Source: Amoebophrya sp. AT5.2 (lineage: Eukaryota > Sar > Dinophyceae > Syndiniales > Amoebophryaceae). Taken from it: DNA of 17,005 bases. Every line of letters begins with the position of its first letter. Position 1 is the first letter of the stretch. The stretch is from the NCBI GenBank assembly GCA_005223375.1, contig RXOD01004939.1:1-17005 (forward strand), written 5' to 3'. The notes under the pieces are model-generated. The model made no database searches, was not told where the DNA came from, and saw nothing but the letters and a program-made list of their open reading frames with translations. The position numbers were made by a program, and so were the translations under genes. This document shows positions 8,072-16,500 of this stretch, piece by piece.

Positions 8072-9898
8072 CTACAGCTCACCCTCGTGATGATCCTCTG
8101 GCCGCGGCTTCTTTCTTTTTCGAAACACCATCACATTGTCTCGTATCCATGACACCGACGCCGCTCTCTGGAGTTTCTCTGTCTTTTCCCCGTCCAGCGA
8201 GAATACGCCGCCGCAGCAGTCTTCCATCTTTCTCACCACGTCCTCCCGCGGCAGCGGATTTACGTGGTAATCGTTTTCTCGGTCGTTCGACCACGAGAGC
8301 ACAAGGAAGTGCTTCGCTGCTCTCGCCAAGTTTTCCATCAACACAGCTTCGAACTCGGGCGCCACGTGCTCGGCCACTTCGATACACATTGCGATGTCTG
8401 ACTCCTGCTCCGTTGACTCCGACTCCTCGCCCTCCCCAAAAGAACCTGTGAGTGGCTTGGACAGATCCGCAAAGCCGACCAGTCCGCCCGTGACTTCGGT
8501 CGCGATGGGCGAGGCGTCGACTGCCTTTACGCGTGCGAAGCCCAATTGGAGCAGCTCCGCATACTTCCCGCCGCCGGCGCCCAAGTCCGCCACTGAATCG
8601 AACTCGTGCGCAAACATCTTGATGATCCCTCGAATGAGGCTTCGGTCCACCGTCCAGTGGTCGAAGCGTGAGCGGTACAGGTAGAGGAAGTCCACGAAGC
8701 CGCCGCTCTCCTCCACCGGCTTCCAGTCGTGGCCAATCTCCTTCGCGGCCGTGTTCTCGCCGACGCGGTTTTGCAAGGCTGCTCTCCTCTTGTCCAGCAC
8801 GTTTCGCAGCACGTTGCTCTGGACTTCAAACAGCGCGTCCACGGGCGCGTAGATGCCGCTCTCCAGCACCGCTTCCACGTGCGTTTTCAGCCGGAACGCG
8901 TCGGCCGTGGCGTACAGGTTTTTCCACGCGATCAGGAACTCCACCTTCGCCCACTTCTGCTTCGTTTTCCGCACTTCGTCGGTGAGGATTTTGCACAGCT
9001 GCAGCCGCGTTTCCGCGTTGAAGCAGTGCGGCTGCAGCAGAATCACGGAGAGCAGGAGCTCGAGGTACGCCTCCATCAGCGAAATCATCGACGCGCCGTA
9101 AAAGTAGAAGAGCTCCATGCCCGCGACCTCGTTGTACTCGTTGATAAGAGTGTTGTCCTCGAACGCTTGCTGGGAATTGTGCGAAACCGCCTGCACGTCG
9201 GTTGTGAGCTCGGCGCGCATGGTCTCCGTGTGGTACCGAATTAGGTTCGTGACGATCCACTCCAGCGCGGAGAGAACGTCGAAACAGGAAGCGCGGGTCT
9301 CGGACAACAGGCTGGTCAAAATGCGCGGAAGGTGCGGAGAGACAAGGTGACGATGACCTCGTGGTCGAGAGGAGGCAGAAGCAGAAGCATGATCAGCCGG
9401 AATGCCTCGCTCTGCTGCGTCGTCTGCGCCTTTTGGTTGGTCCTGGTACACAAAGGGCACGTCGTGGCGGAAGTGGCTCAGGAACCGTGATATTTGGTTG
9501 TGCAATACTTCTTTTCGCACCCCGTTGTAACGTCTCGGAACGTCCACGTAGCCAACGTAGTTATCGGTGTACGCGACCGGCTGCTTTTTTTCCGCGGTTT
9601 GTCGGTTGATGTCCTTCACAAGCTCACCGAAGGTAGTCTGCGAATCCGCGATGACGGGCGGGGGTGGTATGGAGGGAAGAAACTCGTCGACACTGCGCAG
9701 GTGCAAGGCCTCAATGTCAGTCGGATTTGTTGTGTCCGGGCTGTCGCGAATCCACTTAAGCGAAGAAGGAGGAGGAGAGGAGGCCGAAACCGCGCCTATC
9801 AAAGCAAACCACTGCCAATCCCGGAGCCAGGAACGAGAGAAAGAGTGCTGCTGCGCTGATATCGCGATCAGATTCGAAAAAAAGTGCATTCTTCTCAT
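8072..9898 (-). CDS. Two-part protein with C-terminal SAM-dependent methyltransferase domain
   Basis: A single open frame of 608 aa. The ATG at 9898 has an in-frame TGA just before it, with a second ATG three codons on. Residues about 435-595 form a class I (Rossmann-type) methyltransferase. Motif I is VADLGAGGGKYAELL (436-450), the acidic end of the next strand is VKAVDAS (457-463), and MCIEVAEHV (504-512) precedes the FLVLSWS strand (531-537). A closing HVNPLPREDVVRKM and NVMVF strand fit small-molecule or protein methyltransferases of the type-11/12 group. A weak hydrophobic segment (FALIGAVSASS, 31-41) could be a signal or organelle-targeting element. Residues about 200-430 are predominantly helical in character (for example FYFYGASMISLMEAYLELLLSVILL) and belong to no family I recognise. 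The substrate is unknown. The methyltransferase fold is well supported; the role is not. Confidence 0.75.
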   Translation of the reverse strand: MRRMHFFSNLIAISAQQHSFSRSWLRDWQWFALIGAVSASSPPPSSLKWIRDSPDTTNPTDIEALHLRSVDEFLPSIPPPPVIADSQTTFGELVKDINRQTAEKKQPVAYTDNYVGYVDVPRRYNGVRKEVLHNQISRFLSHFRHDVPFVYQDQPKGADDAAERGIPADHASASASSRPRGHRHLVSPHLPRILTSLLSETRASCFDVLSALEWIVTNLIRYHTETMRAELTTDVQAVSHNSQQAFEDNTLINEYNEVAGMELFYFYGASMISLMEAYLELLLSVILLQPHCFNAETRLQLCKILTDEVRKTKQKWAKVEFLIAWKNLYATADAFRLKTHVEAVLESGIYAPVDALFEVQSNVLRNVLDKRRAALQNRVGENTAAKEIGHDWKPVEESGGFVDFLYLYRSRFDHWTVDRSLIRGIIKMFAHEFDSVADLGAGGGKYAELLQLGFARVKAVDASPIATEVTGGLVGFADLSKPLTGSFGEGEESESTEQESDIAMCIEVAEHVAPEFEAVLMENLARAAKHFLVLSWSNDRENDYHVNPLPREDVVRKMEDCCGGVFSLDGEKTEKLQRAASVSWIRDNVMVFRKRKKPRPEDHHEGEL

Positions 9899-10439
9899 TC
9901 ATTGCTGCGAGGCTCAGTCACGACGACATACGCAGAAGATAGCCAAGGAAGTGGAAGTCCTTGCTTGGCATGATCAATGAATGAGATTGAGGTATTTATT
10001 CTTAAAGTTGAAGTTAGTTGTTGTAATATCTTCAACCCGAGCTCGCTGCAGCACAACGGCGAAGGTTGGTGACTCCTTCAGGTGGGTCCAGCATGCACGA
10101 TTCCGGTTGGAACCTCAGAAGCAGCTGTCTGCTAATGTTCCACGCGTGGTGTGTGAATGCGAGCCAGCGTAGAGGTGGGAACGGGTTTAGTGCTGCAAGC
10201 ATAGATGTGCATGTGCATCCGAGTCAGAATTCCAGGCTTCAGAAAAGTTGGAGAGTCTCAAAAATCATCTCCAGCGCCGTCAGCTGCGCAACGGCTGGTG
10301 GAGCGTCTTCGCGCTGTGTTTTCAGTCTTTCTTTTGGACTTTCTCTTTCACACGTTCACGTTCCGATCTTCATCGGAAACGGCCCCACGATGCAGAGGTG
10401 GCATGTTGCTGTGCAGCTTTGCCTCACCCTACTTTCGTG
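9899..10439. other. Intergenic stretch between the Vma12-like and methyltransferase genes
   Basis: About 541 bases that must hold the 3' end of the Vma12-like transcript and the 5' region of the methyltransferase gene. Only a small hairpin at 10361-10378 stands out. Plus-strand open frames run through here, but they look like chance: their translations are Ser/Arg/Pro-rich and continue antisense into real exons. Confidence 0.4.
10361..10378 (-). other. Short perfect hairpin 3' of the Vma12-like gene
   Basis: A 7-bp perfect inverted repeat (TTCCGAT / ATCGGAA) closes a 4-base loop, GAAG on the transcribed strand. It starts about 62 bases beyond the stop codon at 10440. It may fold in the 3' UTR. 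Its role is unknown and chance is possible for a stem this short. Confidence 0.35.
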
Positions 10440-11770
10440 TCATTTTAAGTTTCTTCGCCTCACGCCTGCTCCATCGGAGTCTTCACCCTCCACGTCGTCG
10501 CCGCCTCTCCCCGGTCCTGCGTCGGCTAAAGCGGCGTCTGACGCAGTAATCATTGTTGTTTCTGGAACTTCCTCGTTCTTCCCCTTCTGTTCGGTTTCTG
10601 TGGTGACATCACATGCAGACACACCCGGAGCAGGTGCGCCCGGTGCCTGAGTAACAACAGGAGTTCGTGGTGCTGGTCTGCTGTAAAACGGGCGATCGCG
10701 CGCTCTACCCTCCACGGTCCGTCGGTTCCTTTCTTGCTTCTGCTCGCGGACCAGAAAAAGAACAGCTTCCAACAGCAGCGTCGCAAAGGAGCACGCCCCG
10801 CCGACCAGAGCCTTCATTGCTATCTCGTCCACGATGAAGAGCTCACAGAAGTAATACCTGACAATGCCAGGAAGAGTGCCAGTATGGGAGAACGGTCGAA
10901 GCTCCTATGCAAATAACCGTGTACATATGCAAACGGCGAAGCCCCCGGGGTGTGCGTAACATGTGACATTTAGATGCAAAGTCATTATAGTCTTGGCAGC
11001 CGCCGTAGCGGCCTCGTACGGCATATAGTAGACACATCAAAAACCTACCGCAGTCGAAATCATGTATCGATCCATCTACCTCCACTACCTGTTTGTTTTA
11101 ATGTCGTAAAAGTTGTAAGTACGTACCCGCATAGAAACGCGCCGAGAAAGGACAGCACGAAGTGGCCGGCCATGGCCACACCCTCCGACGCGGCCCGGAT
11201 TTCTCCCCTCGCTGTGGTGACACCCTGCGTCGTCACGTTTGCCACGGATCTTTGGTACTGCCGCTCCTCCTGCTTTAGGCGCAAAATCTCGATTTCGCTC
11301 AACCCAGCAAGCATTTCCGCTTCCGACCGCACCTGCTCGCGCCGTATAATTTGGCAGAATTTCATGATATCCGAGGCGAGAAGGGCCGAAGGGTCTTCGA
11401 CGGACGAGGAGGTCTTATCTTCGTGGTGGTCAGCGTCTGGGACTACCCTCGGGTCTATCGTTGCCGCGCAAGTCTCGTCGTGTTCGGGGGGGACCACGGC
11501 TCCTTTGTCAGATTCTCGCTCTTGCTTATCCTGCAGTAGCAGGGGGGCGCTTCCGGTTCCGCTTCCCGTGGTCGTTGAGCAAGATGAAGATGGAGGAACA
11601 CATGAGTTTGTCTCATCGCCGCCTTTCCTGTTCCTCGAGCTCGAGCAGGATGCGATGAGATTGTACAACACGTCGAGGTCCATTTCTGTGCGACCGTGGT
11701 ACTCGGTGCCCTGCAACGCTCGCTGGACACGTTCGTTTGAAATGTCCACGAAAATGCGTTGTTGCGGCAT
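10440..11770 (-). CDS. Vma12/TMEM199-like V-ATPase assembly factor, two exons
   Basis: Vma12 (Vph2) family proteins sit in the ER membrane and help assemble the V0 sector of the V-ATPase. Exon 1 is 11770-11127 and exon 2 is 10857-10440; joined they give 353 aa. The ATG is the first after an in-frame TGA and has a good A-rich context. Evidence for the family: a conserved-type cytosolic stretch EERQYQRSVANV (168-179), then two closely spaced membrane helices, about 199-217 (MAGHFVLSFLGAFLCG) and about 229-249 (KALVGGACSFATLLLEAVLF), the second followed by LVREQKQE. The intron falls between the helices and its removal gives GYYFCELFIVDEIAM, which suits the family's short loop. Unusual features are a Ser/Asp/Glu-rich disordered insert (about 45-125) and a roughly 100-aa disordered tail, making it longer than the usual 200-250 aa. 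I judged this from pattern memory, without an alignment. Confidence 0.72.
10858..11126 (-). other. Predicted 269-bp GT-AG intron in the Vma12-like gene
   Basis: The donor is TGCGG/GTACGTAC and the acceptor is GCATTGTCAG/GTATTAC, phase 2. Exon lengths 644 and 418 sum to 1062 nt, exactly 354 codons with the stop. Both flanking frames hit stops if the intron is retained. An alternative phase-0 pair (TAC/GTACTT with TGTGAG/CTC) also keeps frame but removes the YFCE residues. No terminal inverted repeats were visible, so nothing marks it as a mobile intron. Confidence 0.65.
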
Positions 11771-11864
11771 TTTTGCAGAAGATTTAAGCTTGAGCGATGT
11801 AAGTAGCTTGAGATACAGTCAAAGGATGCGGATCTCCTGGGTTTTATTCGTCCGACAGACGAGT

Positions 11865-12266
11865 CTACGGCTTCTTGCCTAGTAGCGCATGACACTGACG
11901 ATGATGAAGATGATGCTTTGAATTTCTGCGCGGCAGCAGGTGCGCATCCATTGGTTTCAGTCCCAGCTTCACAGTACTTCCGCACGGCACGAAGAAATTC
12001 ACAGTACTTCCGCACGGCACGAAGATAACACAATCTTTATTCGTCTTGGCTGACCCTGATCGTGGCATCGTTGTGTAAAAATGCGCGGCGCTTTCATCTT
12101 TACAATCAATATTTTCTTGCGTGGTACAAGTTGGTTCTGCCACTTGACGTTTTGTTTCTTGCGTGAGCACTACATCGCTAACTTTTTCATTTTTTCGCGC
12201 AGCAAACTTCGAGCTCGCGCGCCGCACACTAGTGTCTTCGCCCGGGTGGGTCGTCCGAGTCCCCCG
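11865..12266 (-). other. Open frame continuing past a TGA, with tandem duplication; exon or UTR unclear
   Basis: Directly after the TGA at 12267-12269 the same frame stays open for about 134 codons to a TAG at 11865. The translation is not strongly biased (for example VSDVVLTQETKRQVAEPTC) and contains a doubled segment, VPCGSTVNF then VPCGSTVKL. There is no ATG near its beginning. It could be a further exon, a coding region broken by a recent nonsense change, readthrough, or simply the 3' UTR of the upstream gene plus the 5' UTR of the Vma12-like gene. I found no convincing donor before the TGA. Confidence 0.3.
11968..12025. repeat. 30-bp-period tandem duplication
   Basis: Two identical 28-base copies lie at 11968-11995 and 11998-12025, separated by two bases, so the period is exactly 30. 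This keeps reading frame in any frame; in the frame open through here it doubles a 10-residue unit. The absence of mismatches suggests a recent event. Confidence 0.9.
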
Positions 12267-13066
12267 TCATTCTTCGTCATTGTTTTTTGCGGCGTGTTCA
12301 TCTAGTCCTCGTTTCAAACAAGCGGCGCTCTCACTGGCGAGTTGCTTCGCCGCCTCAGGAGAGGCCGCTGCCACGTAAAAACCGTTATCGCAGGGTACCA
12401 CCTCGCCCACTTTTTGCCATGCATCCAACACTGACGCGCCGAAGCAGGCACGCAGCACTATGACACGTCCAGTCGCGGCTGCTAAGCTTGGTGGCGTCGT
12501 CCTGCTGTGCGCTACTACTTTCTTTGACTTTGCGCTGGGCGGGCAGAATTTGAATTCTGAGCGCACGTTCGACGGCTCCGCCGCACTTGCACGGGGGGGG
12601 GGTACTAATTTACAGGAAAAGCCTAAGCCCTGTCGTGTATTTTCTTCTTCTGTACCTACAGCTGCAGGTCGTGCCCGCTTAGCAGCTCGAGCTGGACGTC
12701 GACGCTCTTTAGATTTTCTTATATCGATCCAACCATATGTACGTCGCGCGCGCCTTCATCAAGTTCCAATAACTCCTTCTGCCCGGCGCTTCTTGATGCA
12801 TCTCCATTTTTCTTTGTTCGTTTTGCAGCTGCCTCGCCTCCGGAGAGCGTCAGGAGATGCTTCTCCACGCCGTTCTTGCCTACTACCCAACGGCTAGGAT
12901 TCAGCTGCAGCGCGGCACAGATTTTGGCCGCGCCGTGCAGTTTTTTTCCCACGTCGCGTTCACGACGATTCATGCCGCCAGCCCCGGAGTGAAGATGGTC
13001 AGCACAGACAATCACGTGTGTGCCGACGGCACCAATTTGCACTTCGTACTCAGTAACGAAGACCAT
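12267..13066 (-). CDS. Unrecognised two-exon gene, about 228 aa
   Basis: Exon 1 starts at the ATG at 13066, with an in-frame TGA three codons upstream, and is open to a TAA at 12719. Its protein reads MVFVTEYEVQIGAVGTHVIV with well-ordered segments such as AAKICAALQLNPSRWVVGKN. A second frame downstream, ending with TGA at 12267, encodes similarly ordered sequence (ATGRVIVLRACFGASVLDAW, EVVPCDNGFYVAAASPEAAK). The two join in frame through a phase-0 intron: exon 1 13066-12743 and exon 2 12629-12267, total 228 aa. I do not recognise a family. The mixture of beta-strand-like and helical segments suggests one or two small folded domains. Exon 2 begins near a run of ten C (minus strand). The pair could also be two genes or one frameshifted gene, so the exact junction is tentative. 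Confidence 0.45.
12593..12602. repeat. Ten-base G/C homopolymer run
   Basis: Ten consecutive G on the plus strand (ten C on the coding minus strand) inside predicted exon 2, encoding consecutive prolines. Runs of this length are prone to replication slippage and to sequencing or assembly error. A one-base miscount would move the exon 2 frame upstream of this point and so change the inferred gene structure. Confidence 0.95.
12630..12742 (-). other. Tentative GT-AG intron in the unrecognised gene
   Basis: The donor GAC/GTACATATGG resembles the GTACGT donor of the Vma12-like gene. The acceptor ACACGACAG/GGC gives a phase-0 junction. The removed stretch contains the exon 1 stop (TAA at 12719) and a purine/AT-rich segment. 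An alternative acceptor GCTGCTAAG/CGG at 12678 also keeps frame and makes the intron 65 bp. The acceptors lack a strong pyrimidine tract, hence the low confidence. Confidence 0.35.
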
Positions 13067-13529
13067 TCTGAATCAGATCCTTTTCATCCTTCGTGCGTGT
13101 GTTAAAATTCCAATGAATGACTGAGAAAGAGAAAGAGAATCACGAACACTTGTCGCGCTCTGAACACAGTGGTTTGGTGCGTCCGGGCGTGCTCTTTTTG
13201 GCCTGTCGCCAGGTGGGAATGAAGATAAGATGAGAGCTCCACTGTCAGATTGCATCTTGTTTGAACTCGTCGCAAAATCAATCGAATTCGGCGCGCCATG
13301 CTGGCTGGTGTGTTGACTCACGTTGCTCATGTGGTATGTTGCGCTGAATCAAGCAGCGTCCTACTGTAAAGATTTCACACGTATTAAGATGCAATGAATA
13401 CAGCATCCGTCTTAATACGGTCGTACAATCATGAAGACCATGTATTTGTATTTGAAGTGAGTTTGAAGAGTACCATGGGAAAAGTTGAGTGCTACTGCTC
13501 GCAGGCAGCCGTTATGATCTTCGTGGAAT
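13067..13529. other. Intergenic stretch downstream of the large disordered-protein gene
   Basis: About 463 bases, with no convincing gene on either strand. It holds one inverted repeat at 13380-13419. The rest should be the 3' end of the large gene and the 5' region of the unrecognised two-exon gene. Confidence 0.4.
13380..13419 (-). other. 10-bp perfect inverted repeat 3' of the large disordered-protein gene
   Basis: The arms CGTATTAAGA (13380-13389) and TCTTAATACG (13410-13419) are perfect reverse complements, separated by 20 bases that include a further TGC/GCA pair. The repeat lies about 110 bases beyond the stop codon at 13530 and could form a 3' UTR hairpin. It is AT-rich with no T-run, so it is not a bacterial-type terminator. 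Confidence 0.5.
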
Positions 13530-16500
13530 CTACTGAAACAGATCATCTCCGTCGTCGGATCCGAATTCCTCGCTTATTGAGCTGTCTGCGAAAGGGTCGT
13601 CCCCGCCTGTTGCAGAATTATTTCCGCCTCTACCCCCTTCATTTTGCGTCTGCGGTGCCCACCATGGAGCCGCTGAGGCTTGGCTTCTTTGACTTCGCTC
13701 CGCGTCTGACCGTGCCGAAAGGGGAGGTTGCTGCGATGTCAGTGGCGCAGCTGCGGCTGCTGGCGCACTCCTGATACCCGCAGCTGGTGCTTCATTCCGA
13801 GGCGAACGCAACGAAGAGGATCGACTCCGTGATGACGATGCGCTGCTGCTCTGCTTTCGCCCGCTACTTGCTCCAGTACCCATACCCCTTTGCAGCGGCG
13901 AATCGTCCACCTCCGAAGACTGGGCTTCGATGTCATCCGATCCACTATCCGACGAAGACTCGCTGTCGTCCTCGTCCGGGACCGGTTCTGTACTGCCTCG
14001 CTGTGCGACAACCTCCGGCTGCATGCCGCCCCGGACTACGAGTGGCTGCCCAGTTGTCCTCTCGGGGGCGGTGCTGTCCTTATTGGAACCGCTAGCGCTA
14101 TCTCCCTGTCCTGCTTGCTCTCTCTCGCTGCGAGTGTTGGAGCGCATCGACTGAGATTCCTCGGTCTGCTCGAAACCGTCGGCGGAATACTGCATACTGT
14201 TTGAGGTGGAAGTTGCTGCACCACCTGGTACGCGACGCCCAGCTGCTCCTCCTGGGGGGGTGTTAATATGTTGAACTGGTAGCGGTATAGGCAACAATCC
14301 CTGCTCTCCATCTTCTGGTCTACCTGAAGACGAACGTCCTCTCGCAGACGATGGCGGGCCTCTGGATGACGTAGTAAAACCGGGAATGCGCAGGTTTTCC
14401 TCGTCGTCCTTGGGCGTTAGAACAGCGCCCGCTGGGGGCGCAAGACTGCCTAATGCCAATTGGGGAACGACAGTAGAGGTCGCCGCCGGCGGTGCCAAAA
14501 GCCTCAATGGGCTGGTTGTGACGCCCGCATCTGTACGTACACGTAGTGCTTCTCCCTGGGCTGCGTAGCCGTCCTCTCGCTCCCGTGGGGTCGCACTCGA
14601 TGAGTCCCGTGCCGAGCTTCTCGACGTTGGAAGTGGAGACAAGAGGGACCTCGTGTTTCTACTTTCCTTTTGGTCCCGGGCCGAAGGGTGGGCTTCTACG
14701 TCTTCCGCTGCCTTTTTCACTGTGCTGCTTGTGGTCACTTCCGGCGGATCTTGCTGCTGCGCCAAAGCCGGTTTTTCTCCCGCCGGGTCTAAGTTCAAGT
14801 CGGGGAACACGATTTCATCCGATGTTGTGGTGGTACGCGACCTGGCGCTCGACGACGCCCCGCCCCCAGCACCGCCAAACAACAAGCGGTCCAGTGCGTC
14901 GTCGTCCTTTTTCTTCTTAGACTTCGCCGACGGAGTGCTAGCTTTTTTATTGCCCTTGTCGGATGAAACCGGTGATAGCAGGCCTCTGCGGCCGCTTCCG
15001 CTCCCTCCGCCAAGACCCGGCAAGGGTGGTAGATCACCAAGAAGCGAGCCTCCCGGGCGCCGGGGCGTTGTTGGCGCTTCCGAAGGGTCGTGTTCCTCTC
15101 GCCGGCTGCGCTCGGAAGACAGTGGCGAAACAGGCTTATGTGCTTGAGCTCGCTCGTGGGACTCATTAATATAGGAACCTGAATAAACGCGGTCGCGGCC
15201 TCGTTCGAGTCCAACGATCTCGCTACCCTCGGCTGGTTCTGTGAGAAACACTGCAAGAGCATCGCGATCGCCGCCACGATTATCAACGGGCTCGGGGCTG
15301 CTGTCACGGCGGGCCAATGGCGGATCCTCATCGGCCGCAACGTCGTCGTCTTCCTCGTCTCTTGCGGATGCAGAAATGGCCATCTCGATTTCCGACTCGG
15401 TTGATACTATCTGTGCGCCCCCGGAGGAAGCACTTGAGGGTCCCACGTCGCCTACCTCGACGACAGGGACAGACCGCGGATCCCTTTCTGCCTGCTCAAA
15501 CGAGAGTGGTTTTGCTGCGATCGCCCGTCGGTCCGGGGCGCTGCTTTTATTTTCCATCGGATCCACCACATGCAGCGTGCCTATTGCTTGATGAGAATCA
15601 TCGACTTTCAAACGTCCACCTGACGAGCCTGACTCGTCGCGCGCGCTGGAAACGGTAAACTCCTCGTCGCCCCCCGCCCTTGCGCTCACACCTCCTCCGG
15701 GTCCCATTTCTACGCCACCGTCGGTCGCGCTACTGCTCTGTCCAAGCGCACCACTGTCATCAGCGCTGCTTCTCCCAGCATCGGCGCTCCGGACACTGCG
15801 GGGCGTACCTACTTGGCTCTCGGATCGGATTACGGGGGGCTGGTCCTCAATCATGACGATATCGGCTCGCTGCATGACCAGCTTCCCCGAACTCGGCGCC
15901 AAAATGTCGAAGACGTGGGCGAAATGCGTAAACTTCGCGCCCGTTGACTCTGCAAAAATTTCGCGCTCCTCCTCTACCCCCGGCGGCATGATGTTGGCGC
16001 CCGAGATGCGGACCACGCCCAGTTCTCGCACGCGTGCCGGCTCTGGCGCTCCCGGTGTTTCTTCCACGACCGCTTTGCCGGACCTCGGAGACGAGGGACG
16101 TCCGCCGCGCGCCATGCGAGCGTGCCCAGGCGGATGGCACCAGGGCGGCCGCGTCTTTAGCTTCTGCTGCGCCGTGGGCTCTCGCGGTCGTGCCTCTTCG
16201 GCAGTGGCGCGCTTGATCGCCAAGGCGGTCTGAGGTTGAGCAGTTTGGGCGGCTCCTATTCCAGAAGTGCTAGTCGTGGGAGAGGAAGACCGCGATCGGC
16301 GACCGGCTGCTCCTGTCGGTGCTGTAGCCGCCCTCATCTGCCGCGTAGTAGTTACTGCGGTTTTGTTTTCGTCGGGGTTGCTGCGGGGGCTGTCCTGCGC
16401 GGCCGAGGCCTGCTCGCCAGCGCGGCGCAACGGCCATTCGGTAGGACAGCCTGGAAACGATAGCACAGTCGACAGATTGTCGACGTGCCGTTCCGCAGTA

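Noticed and set aside
8729..9244. 171-aa plus-strand open frame rich in Arg, Val and His
   Set aside because: Antisense shadow of the methyltransferase gene, explained by biased codon third positions.
10858..11126. Mobile introner element in the Vma12-like intron
   Set aside because: No terminal inverted repeats or clear target duplication could be seen, and only one copy is in the window.
10974..11882. 302-aa plus-strand open frame
   Set aside because: It runs antisense across the Vma12-like exon 1, whose translation has recognisable helices and a family-like segment; the plus-strand protein is Ser/Arg-rich and shows nothing.
14653..15147. Plus-strand open frames across the large disordered-protein gene
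   Set aside because: GC-rich low-complexity coding sequence opens antisense frames by chance; translations are Ser/Pro/Arg runs.
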